Assembly (NCBI GenBank): GCA_963693365.1
Contig: CAVNZM010000009.1
Coordinates: 7,936,001 to 8,000,000, forward strand
Reading direction: 5' to 3'
Source: Amoebidium appalachense
Lineage: Eukaryota > Ichthyosporea
Length of the DNA stretch: 64,000 nt
Each line of letters opens with the position of its first letter. The stretch's first letter is position 1. This document shows, piece by piece, positions 1 to 50,854 of this stretch. The notes beneath the pieces are model-generated. The model was not told the origin of the DNA and ran no database searches. It was given only the letters and a program-made list of their open reading frames with translations. The translations under genes and the position numbers were made by a program.

Positions 1-406
1 CCAAAACACTTTATCTGCATACCGCTACGGCCGCACAGACACAACAGGCATGTGCAAGCGCATCACACACTAGAGGCTTTCACGGCCACAATACCTGCAC
101 TCGAACACACACACATTCATACACACACACAAGGAAAGACTCACACACAACACGTGCATGTGCATACAGACGTCTTCAGGGCCTGCACGCTTACCAGCAT
201 GCAGGCACAAAGCAACTTGCACGCATACACTGACATGCACACCTCATGCAAATGTGCAAGCACACAGGCACAATCCTCCCTCCCTCCCTCCCCCCCCCCC
301 CCCCCCTCTCTCCCCCCCCCCCCCCCCCCCCCCCCTCCCCCTTGAAATCTATGACACCTTCGACACATCTGAACATCATGTCCTGACTCCCCTTCTCTGT
401 GTGCAG
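1..406. other. POLE intron end, no exon seen
   Basis: This is the 3' part of an intron whose 5' side is outside the window. It holds imperfect CA-rich repeat (about 60-275), a CCCT and poly(C) tract (about 276-343), and a pyrimidine-rich stretch ending in gtgtgcag at 406. Upstream coding exons should lie to the left of the window. Confidence 0.8.
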
Positions 407-33826
<33,420 letters not shown>

Positions 33827-34401
33827 TTTCTTCACATGGGTTCCACCTCAATGGATGGCTTTCCATGAAGGACTTGTGTTGATTTGACGCGTTTTCTGAT
33901 TATTCATATGGTGTGTTACGAAGGTGACCCCGACAATTCGAACGTGGTATCAAAGTGACTTGAATGGGTGTATATATGCAAATGATACCTGTCTTCCCCT
34001 TTTCTTCTTTTTTTTGGGGGGGGTTTTTTGGTCCAAGTTGTTTGTTTGTTAATACAAAAAAATTCTGTCTGATTGGAGTGTGGTCGTTTTTAAGGATATT
34101 ACCATATGCCTGTAGTCTTATTCAACATACTTGCCTTTCTTGGAACCCTTTTGCGTTACTCGTTGCGGTGGGTTCTTTTTGTTTGCGTTTAGCCTAGGGT
34201 TTGCCTAAGTTTCCATAGAACTGTAGTGCCAGAAATATGGACTCGCTCTAATAAGCGATTTAGTAACTCGCCAATATTCAGGTACTAGGAATGGTGAGGA
34301 GAAGTCTGAAAAACACATGAGAAACCTCTATCACACGAACAATTGGTGGGAGCTTATTTGCCACTTAGCTCCCCTCCGAGGGAGGAGGGGGAGGAGGGGA
34401 G

Positions 34402-34444
<43 letters not shown>

Positions 34445-35100
34445 TGCATGAATGTCACGGATTTTACGCCTATGCTCCTCCTTTACTCTGGTTCTAGATA
34501 TATTGGCTGTCCAAAATGTGGACGTAACCGTACGGATCAAACTGTGGTTTCATTCAAAATAGCCTAAGAGAAGCTTGTCATCGAGCCGTTAGTTTAAATT
34601 ATAAAATTTCAATTTCCATGGTGCAAAAATAAAGTTTCCAAACAGAATTCGAGATTCTGTGATAACCGACCTGCAACATGTGGTTTTTTTTCCAAGTCTA
34701 CTAACTTGTTTGTTTTTGTCATGTGTGTGTGTGCGTTTCTACACATGTGCGTGTGCGCGCGTGCATGTGTGTGTGTGTGTGGGTGTGTGTGTGTGTGTGC
34801 GCGCGCGCGCGTTCGTGTTTATTCGTGCACGTGCACGTGTGTGTACATGCGTATTAATTCATACCTTGTGCGCGTGCGCGCGTGGGTGCACATGTGTGCG
34901 TGTGTGACTGTGTTTTTGTGATTTGTGTGTGTGCCGTTGGGTGTCCTGTTCCCATGTGTGAGTGCATGATTGTGTGTGTGTTGAGCTGTGTGCGTTTGTT
35001 GTGAGTGCCTCTTCTTTGTTTGAGCCTTGTGCCGCGTTCGCACACACAACATGCAACCGCATAGAGCGAGACACAAACTTGTCACTCTTCATGGTTTTCG
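33827..35100. other. POLE 3' flank, no gene seen
   Basis: Mixed AT-rich unique sequence, a G-run at 34409-34443 and imperfect GT repeat at about 34720-34990. No reading frame with protein-like composition is visible on either strand. Confidence 0.6.
34628..34633 (+). terminator. Possible POLE polyadenylation signal
   Basis: AATAAA, the first canonical hexamer downstream of the POLE stop. It is about 800 bases from the stop, so a nearer non-canonical signal may be used instead. Confidence 0.3.
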
Positions 35101-35122
35101 AAACTGCCTTTTATTTCTTTGT

Positions 35123-35808
35123 TCAGGTGCCCAAGCGTACTCGCTGAGTTCTGACCTGCTGCGTTTCCGGCTGGCCAGTACTGAAGTTTTTTTTCTTTTG
35201 ACTCGGGTTTATTGATCCGTTGATGAAGGCAACGTGCAGCCACAGGCTCAGATAACCACCAATAGAACTGAAAAAGCCAAAGCTACGAAATAAAAATAAA
35301 GAGACGAGTGACAAAGGACACCAGCGGGCAAAACCTTAAGTGCACGTGTATGCGTGAAACTAGTTTGCTCCAACTAGTCATATGCATCGATGTTGACCAG
35401 ACCACACTCCGCAAGAAGACATCATTACTGCTCCTTCCCAACAGCCCCCCCTCAAAACCTACCGAGGCACAGCAAGCAAGTCAGAGATCTAAAAGAGCAA
35501 TGCAGACCAAATCTGAGCTAAAAAACAATCCCAACGGGCCCGGCCCCTAGATAACCCGGAGAAACTGCATCTAGCTCTCTGATAAGGTGGCCTAGTTGTG
35601 GCAGGACACACAGAAAAACACAATTACAGAATGCATGCAAGCAAACCCGGTCATTGCCATACGACTGGAGGCTAAGGACTGGCAGTCACTTGGAAAGCTC
35701 CCCGACGACCAAGTAGCACTCACGCAGCGCAGAAGTAGCTGAAGAAGTTGCAGCAGCCCACCGCCAATAGGTCGCGTAGAAGCGTAGACAGCGTGTAGAA
35801 GTTACCAT
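35123..35808 (-). CDS. Possible very small spliced gene (unrecognised)
   Basis: A speculative minus-strand gene. A TATATAAA box lies at 35996-35989. The first ATG after it (35808) opens a frame beginning MVTSTRCLRFYATYWRWAAA, with no acidic residue among 28, and reaches a perfect gtgagt donor after 35724. A later open stretch (35293-35123, FGFFSSIGGYLSLWLHVAF...) follows a tttcgtag acceptor and ends at a stop; AATAAA occurs at 35213-35208 and 35115-35110. The basic Ser/Ala/Tyr-rich start would suit a mitochondrial presequence and the second part a membrane helix. The middle exon(s) could not be placed in frame, so the coordinates are a guess. Confidence 0.22.
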
Positions 35809-35988
35809 AGGTTACAGTGGACCACCAGGCGTTGAAGAAACCACTTCCAAAGCGAGAAACTCCGCGAAAGGGAGATGCCCCCACACTCTCACAGCAGTAG
35901 GAATACACCAGACCAGACCACACACACGCTGCAGTCACGTTCCCCTGAGTGGGGCTGCCTCCCACAACAAAAAGAAGAAACGAAAGCC

Positions 35989-35996
35989 TTTATATA
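35989..35996 (-). promoter_or_regulatory. TATA-box-like site, minus strand
   Basis: TATATAAA followed by GG on the minus strand, in unique non-repetitive sequence. It would start a transcript near 35965. Together with the plus-strand start at 36416 it defines a possible shared, divergent promoter region of about 420 bp. Confidence 0.35.
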
Positions 35997-36415
35997 CCTG
36001 CCATGGTGAAGAATCGGGAAAAAAAGTTGACGTGACAGCTAAGAGATCGAAGTGAAAGTAAAGCTGAATTCGAAGGTCGGCAGCTTGTCCGGCACCGATG
36101 TTGCCAGCGGCGATTACGTAGCAGCTGCGGGCATTTCGCCTTCAGGCAAGTAGCGAATCGTTGCATTTTGTTGATTTCATTAAAACGTAGTTTATTTAAT
36201 ACGAAAGATTATACAGTTTTATGGCTTTTTCAAAACATTTAACCATTTGTTATCATAGATGTTGTTTGGCAACCATCACGAACCGCCTGCAGCTACTTGG
36301 CTGAAATTTTAAACGGAAAAGTGGAGAGTAACTTTTCAGTTTAGAAATGCGGACAGAGTCAAAAGTAGAGGCTATAACTTAGTTCATTGGCAGCAGTAAA
36401 CTTTTTTTGGACATA

Positions 36416-36870
36416 ATGGCCAAAGAACAGCTTTTAGACGCTGAATACCAGGCACTCATGCAACAGATTGGCAGCCTCTCCATCGGCGAATCAATAACGG
36501 AGGTGACTTTCCGGAGTTTATAGCAACCAAGTTTTGCGAAAAGCCTGCTACTGGCTAGGGGTTTTACCTTCTTTTTTTTTGTTACACGAGTTTTGGGGCG
36601 AGCCTGCCCCCATTATATACCTTCCTTATTAGGTGCACGCAAAGTTTACGTACATAAGACTTTCAATTCTTTTGCTCTATGCTGCTCGCAAACCCTCCTT
36701 GCCTCCCCCCCCCCCCCACCCCCCCCCCTTCCCCCCCCCTCTCCGCCTCCCCTCCCCCCTTCCCCCCACAAAATAATAAGAATAACCATCACCTCGACAC
36801 CATCCCCGCACTCACCCCTATCTTCACCAGTGTCACCACCACACATTCTGTTTATCCAGACTCTCCCTCT

Positions 36871-36903
<33 letters not shown>

Positions 36904-37055
36904 CCCCCCCCCCCCCCTCCCCTCCCTCCCTCCCTCCCTCCCTCCCTCCCTCCCTCCCTCCCTCCCTCCCTCCCTCCCTCCCTCCCTCCCTCCCTCCCTC
37001 CCTCCCTCCCTCCCTCCCTCCCTCCCTCCCTCCCTCCCTCCCTCCCTCCCTCCCT

Positions 37056-37121
<66 letters not shown>

Positions 37122-38447
37122 TTCCCCCCCCCCTCCCCCCCCCCCCCGCGCGCACATACACACACACACACACATACACACACACACACCCTCTCTTCCC
37201 CGTCGCTCCCCTTTCCCCCACCGTCCCTTTCTTTTGGGTGTTTTTGGATGTCAGTTGGAATGGGTCCCATCCTCATGTTCTTTAGTCCTTCTCCCCTCCC
37301 TCCTCCCCCTCCCCCCCCCGGGGGCAGCTAAATGAAAAAGGTTTAATTAGCACCTGTTTTCGTTGCTTCCTTGCAGATGTAATCGCTGACTGATATAAGA
37401 AATGAAAACTATTGAACGCTCACACGGTTTCCCCACACACAGAAGGGTGCATCGATTTCAACCCCACCATCAATCACATCTCCTCCTGTCAAATATGACA
37501 CAAACGCCCTTTGTTGCTCGGAAAACGATAAAAACGGTGTCAACCTTAGGGAGAACGAGAGAGAAAATGCCGAAGAACGAAGGAGGAAAAAGAAAAACAC
37601 AAAAGAAAAGGCCGTGTGTCGTGCTGAGGGAAACTCGTCCAAGTGGGCAGAGTGGACAAAGAGCCAAAAGAGACAGCCACAAACACAGACAACAGAGAAG
37701 GTGAGTGGGTTGCAAACATAAGGGCATGTGCATGGATATCTGAATGGAGATTTACACGTGTGTGCTCTCTTTCGCTCTTTCTCCCCTCCATTTCTCCCTA
37801 CCTCCATCCACCCCCCTTCCCTTGCACCCCTCCCTTATTTTGTCTCTCTGACCAGACCCCCCCCCCCCCCCCCCCCCCACCCACCCACCCACCCCCCCTT
37901 CCCCCCCCCCCCCTCCCCCTCCCCCCCCCCCCCCCCCCCCCCCCCCAAACATCACCACCACCACCACTACCACCACCAACCATACAAAAACAAATGGCCG
38001 TGTGTTTATGAAGCCATATTGTTTCATGTTATCTTGCATTGTTCAATCGTGTATCTTGTTTTATGGATGCTGCTCAGCATTTGCCCCCTTTCCCCCTCCT
38101 CCCCCCTCCCCCTCCCCCCCTCCTCCTCCTCCCCCACCTCCTTGAGTGTTGTTGTTTAGCATTTGAAAAAGGTCTCTCCTGTAATTACATCCTTATGTCA
38201 TTGTGCCGTTTTTTTTGTTTTTTTTTCCCGGCTGCTGCACCTTTGGTCTTCCTAACCTCGTGCATCTTTCATTACTGACCCTCCGCCTTCCCCCCTCCCT
38301 CGGTCTTTGCCCCCTCCTCAATCCTCTCTCTTCTCTCTTTCTCTCACCTCCCCCCCCCCCCCCCCCCCCCCCCCGCCCCCCCTCTTCCTTTCTTTCTCCC
38401 CCCCTCCTCCCCCCAGCCCTAAACTCTTCAACCTCCACCAATCTGCC

Positions 38448-38486
<39 letters not shown>

Positions 38487-38509
38487 CGCGCACGCGCGTG
38501 CGCACATAC

Positions 38510-38559
<50 letters not shown>

Positions 38560-39558
38560 TCGTCCTCTTCCCCCCCCCCCCCCCCCCCCCCCGTCCCCCT
38601 TCCCCCTCCCCAATCTTCTACTCCTTTCTCTCTTCTATCCACCTTCCCAGAAGGCTACATCAGCCGAACCTTCGCCTGCCCAACCAACACCCCCGAGCCA
38701 ATTCGTGTTTGGTCAGAAAGTTACCCTTTCATTTTCTAAGCCGACAAAACCGCTTTCCGGAAACCCGTTGACAAAACAGCACCAACCAAAATCACAATCC
38801 GAATCCGAACTCGTACAGGATGGTGGAAACACGGGGATTTCCAGTCGAAATTCGGTAGATAATAGCAACCATACACGCGAAGAATCCGAAAAAATGGGTA
38901 AGATATCGTTGAAAGCTGGTACGAATGAGAATCACAAAAGTAAGTTACAATCCATAAATAATATGCAAGCAGGGTTAAGAGAAAACGGAGGCCATGCAAA
39001 AATTGTAGGCAATCATATAAATAACAGGACCGAAAGAAAGTATACAAGTAGTGAAAAATTACGGGAAAGAAAGACCCCAAAAGATGCTCCATCCACAAAA
39101 GCATCAACAACGAAAACAAACCCAGAACACGACGTTCATACCGGTTCAAAAACAACCACAAAAGGTGGCAGTGAAACAGCCACCACTCCCATACAACCAG
39201 AAAGCATCCAAACGACACATTCTGACGACACACACGTTATTTCGGGAAGTGCGCACGTGGTTGCGTTAACGGAATCACGTGCTACCAGCAACCCGGTTGG
39301 ACAGTGGGTGACGTATTGTGTGCTGGACACCAACGTGTTTATGCACCACTTAAATATTCTGGACGATGCTGGAAGGTTGAGGGGGATAATGCTGGTGGTG
39401 CCTGCAGTGGTGTTGTATGAACTGGATACCTGGAAGGTGGGTGGGAGATGTGTGTGTGTGTGTGTGTATGTGTGTGGCGGGGGGAGGGAGGGGGGGAGAG
39501 GGGGGGGGGGGGAGGGGGTTAGAAGATGTATTGTGTGGGTGTGTGGGTTTTCTTTTTT

Positions 39559-39589
<31 letters not shown>

Positions 39590-39829
39590 ATGTAAAGAGA
39601 TGTATGTGCAGGTGTGTTGGTGGGTAAGAGATGCTTGTTTTGGGGACAGGGGGAGGGGAGGAGGGGGGCTGTTTGTGAAAGTGCGTGTGTGTTTGGGAAA
39701 GTGGGGGGGAGGGGGGGGGGTAGATGTAGGGGAGGTTGGAGGGTGCGGAGAGATGTTCGTGTGTGCGTGTTTTTTTTTGAGGGGAAGGGGGGGATTAGAA
39801 GATTTTGTGTGTGTGTGGGGGGGTGGGAG

Positions 39830-39887
<58 letters not shown>

Positions 39888-40109
39888 GAGGGGCAGTGCA
39901 GATGGTTGTGATTGTGTACATGAAGTGTAATGATTTTCGAAGTTGCCTGCATCCATACAACGATTGGGCATTCACACAGGCACGAACCCGTGCACATACA
40001 ATACGTACGCAACGGCACACACGTCCTTTCAGGCAGTGCCCCCTCCCACCCCCTCCCCCACCACCACTACCCTCCTTCTGTGGCAGGAGGGAGGGAGGGA
40101 GGTGTGTCT

Positions 40110-40168
<59 letters not shown>

Positions 40169-41074
40169 GCGCGCGCGCGCGTGTGTGTTTGGGGGGGGGG
40201 GGGGGGGGATGAACCGGCTGGCTGACAGGGTAGCTGACCGAGGCCCGGCCCGTGATGAATTCTAGAATGTTTATTTCCTTACGGGATATGAAACTTGCAA
40301 AAGTCGATGTAATTTTGAGGCCGTTTCACCTATCATAATGACTGTGCAATGGTGCGATATACTTTCTTTTACGATTTTCACTAACTCTAGTATGGTGCAG
40401 CAAAACCCAGACGTTGCGCGCGCACGCGCAGCTCGGCAGGCGATTGGTTGGCTGCGTGATCGTTTTGCGCAAAAGGTGCCGTGGCTTCACGCAGATACGA
40501 GTACGGGCAGTGTGCCGGTGGGGAGAGTGGCCGATGATTGGGTGCTGGGGTGTGCGCAGATATATATGGCGTGGGGGAGGTGTGTGTTGCTGACGTCAGA
40601 TAAGATGTTGCAGGTGGGTGTGGTTTTTGGTTTGGCACGTTAAACCATTTCACTGCTCCCCTTTTAACCATTTACAACACACCTTTAACTTCTTCACTGC
40701 CTATCTTTTTATCTCCTCAAAACACAGATTAGCCCCTTTACTGTTTACCTTCTATCCTTCACAGCACACCTTTAACCTCTTCACTGCCTATCTTTTGACT
40801 ACTTTATTACACAATCTTATTCATTGCACACTTTCGATCCCTTTCCTACACACCTCTAAGCCCCTGACTCCCTCTCTATAACCCTTTACTACCCCTTCTC
40901 CCGATGTGTTGCGTCTTTTGCATGTCAGCGTTAGCGTTATCAGTCGTGGATTTGTACTTTATTCTGTATCGCATCCCCCCTTTCCCCCCCTTCTCCTCAT
41001 CATCCCGCCCGCTCCTCGCCTTGCCGCTCACCCTTCTTTCTAGCCCCCCCCCCCCCCCCCTTTTCCCCCACTCA

Positions 41075-41121
<47 letters not shown>

Positions 41122-41122
41122 A

Positions 41123-41218
<96 letters not shown>

Positions 41219-41755
41219 CACACACACAGACATCAACGCATATACATGCTTTACCCTCCCCCCCCCCCCCCCCTCCCCCCTTTTTTTCCCGTGCCTGCCC
41301 TGTCCTTCTCACATTTTTTCAAAACCTTTACACGTTAAATACTCCACTGCTGCGTATTTGACCCCCCCCCCCCCCCCCAACCCACCACCGCCGTAGTGAG
41401 GGCATAGCTTATCATGCATACCCCTTATGTGTGGTTTGCACTCCGTATTGTATTGTAGGTTTTGGATGTGCATTTCACACTCTTACCGCATTCTAAACGC
41501 CCCCTTCCCCTTACCCGCATCCACGTCTCCCCCACTTCACCCACAAGTGCCACTTGCCTTCCTCCCCATATTCCCCCCCCCCCCCCCCCTCCTCCCCCCC
41601 CCCCCCCCCCCCCCTCTCCCATCCCCAAACTTTCTTATCCCTATGCACCTTTTTTACTTCGTTTTCCCTTCCATAGGCCCACTTTGTTATGTAGGCACAA
41701 CGCGTGGTTTGGTGGTTTCCTTTGCACTTGCCCAACCTTTCCTTCCCCCCCCCCC

Positions 41756-41786
<31 letters not shown>

Positions 41787-42063
41787 CACCACCACCACCA
41801 CACCACCACTAAATTTCCCCCATTTTTTTGGCCCTCTGCCTGTGTTTGTGTTTTGCAGATTTTTCACCATTCTTCAAACATTCCCTTTCGATTCCATTTT
41901 CGGTCCGTTTACATTCTTTTTTTTTTTCGTGTATCCAAATATTAGTGTTTTTATCAAGTCCATAAGGCACTAACACCATGACCCCCTTTCTTCCTCACTC
42001 ATTCATGTTCACGAAGGCAAAAGCACACGTCCATCCCCCTCCCCTCCACCTCCCCCCTCCCCC

Positions 42064-42096
<33 letters not shown>

Positions 42097-42289
42097 CACA
42101 CACACACACACTCGCGCACACACACACGCGCGCGCGCGCGCACGCGCAAAACACGCACAGGTCAAAGCCCTCTCCCACCACGTACCCACGGAGTACCCTC
42201 ACATATTTTTTGGTCTTCGCCGACGGCTGGAGATTGAACACGCAGCGGAGGTGGCACGATCCCAAGCCTTGTGGGCACACACAAAGTAG
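36416..42289 (+). CDS. Swt1-like PIN-domain endoribonuclease (5 exons, 490 aa)
   Basis: Exons 36416-36502, 37443-37700, 38651-39436, 40401-40613 and 42161-42289, all in phase 0. Exon 1 opens [12 protein letters not shown]; exon 2 has no ATG and encodes a Lys/Glu-rich stretch; exon 3 is mostly Ser/Thr/Lys/Asn-rich and probably disordered before the PIN domain. The PIN fold shows [11 protein letters not shown] (D341), VLYELD (E372), VADDWVLG (D422/D423) and LLTSDK (D444), the four acidic positions that bind metal in PIN nucleases. The [14 protein letters not shown] helix resembles the same place in animal Swt1, which cleaves unspliced or defective mRNA near nuclear pores. It stops at TAG 40 residues after the last PIN motif, so the C-terminal region of animal Swt1 is missing. 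The Swt1 assignment rests on motif order; another PIN subfamily is possible. Confidence 0.85.
36914..37118. repeat. (CCCT)n then (CT)n, intron 1 of the Swt1-like gene
   Basis: About 150 bp of tetranucleotide CCCT grading into about 55 bp of CT. The reverse strand gives Arg/Glu/Gly reading frames that are not genes. Confidence 0.95.
40678..40850. repeat. ~87-bp tandem duplication, intron 4 of the Swt1-like gene
   Basis: cacacctttaac, then ttcactgcctatctttt, occurs at about 40678 and again at about 40764, with related pyrimidine-rich DNA on both sides. Confidence 0.75.
41399..41497 (+). repeat. Dispersed ~95-bp element ending in poly(C), copy 3
   Basis: Shares catgcatacccctta, tgtggtttgcactc and a diverged end (cactcttaccgcattc) before a C-rich stretch. 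It sits in intron 4 of the Swt1-like gene, showing the family is not confined to POLE. Confidence 0.7.
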
Positions 42290-42300
42290 GAATTGTTTTA

Positions 42301-42306
42301 ATTAAA
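42301..42306 (+). terminator. Possible polyadenylation signal of the Swt1-like gene
   Basis: ATTAAA twelve bases after the TAG, in AT-rich sequence. It is a common variant of AATAAA, but its position is very close to the stop. Confidence 0.25.
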
Positions 42307-42506
42307 AGCTTAAAATATTATATTTATTGGCTTTGTTTTTGATTTACTTTAGTGATGAGCTATATGTTCATGTCTTCGTTCCCTGTATATTGGTGCAGAA
42401 CGTTTCTGATGATCTGTGATATGCCATAATTGCTTATGATAGAATGAATGGGCTTTCTTTTTTGATATGTTTTAAATTTTCTAAATCTGTGTGTGTGTGT
42501 GTGTGT

Positions 42507-42609
<103 letters not shown>

Positions 42610-42998
42610 TATGTGTGTGTGTGTGTGTGTGTGTTTGTATGTGTGTGTGTGTGTGTGTGTGTGTTGTATGTGTGTGTGTGTGTGTGTGTGTGTGACGGTG
42701 TCTGTGTGCCTGTGCGTGTATGTGTTTGCGTGTGGTGTGCGTGAGTCACGGCGTGTGTGTATGTGTGTGTGTGTATGCATGTGTGTGTTTCAAAGTTGTG
42801 TGTGTCCGCGCGCACGCGCGAGCAGGCCTGTGTGTGTGTGTGTGTGTGTGTGCGTCTGTGTGTGCACGTGTACATTTTCTTAGGCGGGGGAGTTATTTTC
42901 AGATCTTATTTAGACCTATAACACGTATTGACGTGTTGCCGCACGTGCGACGTTATACATCGACTCAGGCGTTATACATCTACTCAGTCCCTTTTAAG

Positions 42999-43036
<38 letters not shown>

Positions 43037-43179
43037 AAGGAGACACCGCCTCAGTAGGTGGTAGTATTTAGACCCACTCCAATGGTAAGTCTACACGATA
43101 TACCGGCCGTGGATTTGAAAATTCGATTTGGACAGGACCACTGGCTTTACGGTAAACAAATGCGAAGAGAACTTCATCA

Positions 43180-43356
43180 ATATCAGAATCTGGTATTTCA
43201 AACACCAGCGTGAGAACTACTACATGTAATAATCATCATGAAAAGAGCATAAATGTAAAATTGTGTCAAGCGTAGAAGCAAACGATTATATAAATACAAA
43301 GGGCAAAACGAAGCTGCAAACCAGTGCTGTGCACTCACACATAAAAGAATTTCTAT
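43180..43356. repeat. AT-rich dispersed repeat, copy A
   Basis: Shares the ordered blocks atttcaaacacca, gagaactact, ataaatg, aagggcaaaa, gctgtgca and cacacataaaa with 53310-53540. Both copies are followed within about 100 bases by poly(C). Confidence 0.55.
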
Positions 43357-44069
43357 GTCGATAAAAAAGCATAGGGGAAAAAAAGATCAAATCCCTTATC
43401 CGTACCACCATCCTTAGCCCCCTCCCCTCCTTCACCACTCATACCTCCCCACACTAGTGTACCCCCTTTTCCTCTTCTCCCCCCCCCCCCCCCCCCCCCC
43501 CTTCCCCCTAGGCTACACACAAAGGGCATACCCCCTGCCCCCCGGCCCTCCCCCCCACGCCCCCAATACCCCACTCCCCCTCCGGCCAAAAAAAAAATGT
43601 GATTAACGAGCTCTTATACCCCCCCTCCTCCTTCGACCCCCAACTCCTTCCGCCACCAGAACATAAATGGAAGGGTTTTTTTGTTTTTGTTTTTGTTTTG
43701 TTTTCCAACTGAGCCACCCACTCCATCTTTCACTCCGAGCATATATAGCAAATTATTGAGAGGCAGTTTTCTAACCCCCCCCCTCCCCCCTCTCTCCCCA
43801 CCCCACCCCATTAACTACTATGCCCCCTCCAGGAGTCCTCCCCCCCTCCCCCCTCCCCCCAATATCCTCCTCCTTCCGTCACCCCAGCATTATACACAGC
43901 GATTTTTCGGCTCGTGCGACCTACCCCCTCCCCCCCGCCGTCGACAGTTACATCACAAGACAAAAGGAGGAGATATCATTAGAGATAAAGACGTGGGGAT
44001 CGAATTTCGCTGTGGTGCAGGGGAGAGGGAGAGGAAGAAAGGGAGTCTATCCAATGTAGCATGGAACCT

Positions 44070-44106
<37 letters not shown>

Positions 44107-44368
44107 TGTGTGTGTGTGCGTGTGTGCGTGACAGTGTGTATGTGTGTGTCAGTGTGTGTGTGCCTGCATGCGCGCATGTATGTGTGCCCGGTGTGCGTGT
44201 GTGTGCGTGCGTGTGTGATTGTGTGTATAAATGTGTGTCTGTGCATGTTTTTGTGTGTGCATGACATTGTGTGTGACTGTGTAGGAGCGCATGTGTGTGT
44301 GTGTGTGTGTAGGGTAAAGGCACATGTGTACATGTGTGTTTGGTGCCTTTTTTTTTTTTTTTTTTCTT

Positions 44369-44411
<43 letters not shown>

Positions 44412-44577
44412 AGATTCGGTTGCCTGTTGCGGAAGTCTTGATCCGATGGCATGCGCCTATGGGTGAGAGTTTTTGGTTTTGTTGTGGTGCATGTGTGTTA
44501 GGCATTACGGCACGACTTTTTTTTTTTCATTCATTTATTTCTTTATTAACTTATTTTATTTTTTATTTATTGTTATC

Positions 44578-44620
<43 letters not shown>

Positions 44621-44742
44621 AGAGGGGGGGGGGGAGGGGGGGGGGGGGGGGGGGGGGGGTTTCAGCTGTACATAATGTGTTTGGCATTCCGTTGCACAAC
44701 ACTTTTTGTTCTATTTTGTGTCTGTGTGTGTGCGCGTGTTGT

Positions 44743-44780
<38 letters not shown>

Positions 44781-44985
44781 GGGCACTGGAGGGGGCTGAC
44801 TCCACAATGTGAGCCGAAGGGGCTCCACGGGGACTTAGAGGGATGATTCATTCCTGCCAATGGCAGTGATGCGTGATTAATAAGTTGAGACAAAAGGAAA
44901 CTTGGGGTGAAGAATGCAGTAGTTGTGGTGTCTTTGAAAAGAAGTAGCCCGTTGTTCGTGGTGTGGTGGGTGGGTGTGAGTGTGT

Positions 44986-45035
<50 letters not shown>

Positions 45036-45356
45036 GGGCTCGGAGGTGTGGGGAAGGGAGGGGATGGTAAGATATCGATGTGCTCGGAGATTCGGGGTGT
45101 GTACGAGTATATGTAGGGGTGCATGTGAGCACTTCTGACGAGCACTTTGCTTTGGCAAGGCGCGTCCACCTTGAAACTTATGCTGCTTCACACGTGTGTA
45201 CACGTGTGCTTTTTTCAAGCGGTTGTCAAAATCCCGACAATGTGCATAAGTGCGCTTAATTTGTGTGTCACACACGGCATTATGTGCAGTTATATGCACG
45301 TGGGGAAGCCGGTGAACGGTATGGGTGGCCCAAATAGGATGGGGCCGGCGCTGGGG

Positions 45357-45404
<48 letters not shown>

Positions 45405-46063
45405 GGAACCATGGCCACCAGTGGACGAAAAGAGCCTCGCTGCCAGTGCGCTATTTATTGAATCGTCTTGGGGATTATGATATCGAGGTTTTATGTAAGC
45501 CAATAGAAGCACTTAAATAATCGGAGTGTGTGCCTAGGGATTATGGTAGGTCACCGTGGGGAAACAATGCAGATAAGCTCGGGGTAGCTTCAGCCAGCAA
45601 CCAAAGGTAATGTTCAACTTATTAGGGAAAAAAACAACCAAGCAAAACGAAGAGCCAACGTAGTGCCGGGAGAAACACAACGGCATATAGGCTTAATCAT
45701 TCTCAGCACAACACAAGACAACAAAGATCCTCAAATGGTTAGACTAACTATGCCTGGTCTTTATGATCTATACTGAGAGTTTTTATGTTTTGACCCGTGA
45801 CTCCCCCCCCCCCCCCCCCCCCCCCTCCCTCCCCCCTCTCCCGCGTTGCTGTTCGTCGTGACCATGGAACAGCGAAGCTATGCTTATACGGTTATCATTA
45901 CTATGGCATTGTTGTAATTGGTTCAAATAATGGGGATTCTCAACCGTGTGCACACAATTCTCTTTCCCCCCGCCCCTCCCTCCCATCCCCCCCCCCCCCC
46001 CCCCCCCCCCCCGGCGCCCGCCGCCCCGCCCGCCCTTTCTCCCCCCTTCAGTCAATGAACGAC

Positions 46064-50445
<4,382 letters not shown>

Positions 50446-50524
50446 AGCTGTTGCGTCCTTGTGTGTTGCCTATATATGTTGCGTGATAAACTTTGAGCAC
50501 TGAAGCTCTCGACAGACGAAAGCC

Positions 50525-50532
50525 CTTTTATA
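50525..50532 (-). promoter_or_regulatory. TATA box of the dynamin-like gene
   Basis: TATAAAAG on the minus strand, 80 bases before the ATG at 50445, inside unique GC-balanced sequence. The spacing suits a transcription start near 50500 with a short leader. This supports 50445 as the start codon. Confidence 0.55.
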
Positions 50533-50854
50533 TGGGGAGGGCAGCTTAGCTTACTCAGGCCCAGGGTCGGAGTGGAGCATAAGTTTGATTGGCTGATACT
50601 TCCGCTCGATATTGTGTTTAAAAAGTTCCTGATTGCAGCGGCGTGGCATATATTAAACATGATAATCACAACCAGTAGTTCTGCCACTAGCACTGGCAAA
50701 ATGTACATGTGTGGTTTATGTAAATGCTTTATTTTTTAGCTATGATATATATGTCCTCCGCGGGCAAGATCTGGTATAGATCAGTGACGATCATGACAAA
50801 TCAACAATCAGAGCCGCACCAAATTGTCAAGTTGGACTTGGCAAATTGTAGTGT

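Noticed and set aside
35308-35550. Plus-strand 80-residue frame
   Set aside because: It has no recognisable family, no splice or promoter context, and lies antisense to a better-supported, though still weak, minus-strand model.
37402-37704. ATG-started frame over 37.4-37.7 kb (MKTIERSH...)
   Set aside because: A different frame of the same DNA (37443-37700) is open without ATG, is bounded by an acceptor and a gtgagt donor, and keeps phase with both neighbours of the Swt1-like gene.
44877-45512. 211-residue minus-strand frame in the convergent intergenic region
   Set aside because: Half is Pro or His/Thr from G-run and GT tracts; the rest shows no motif, splice signal or similarity.
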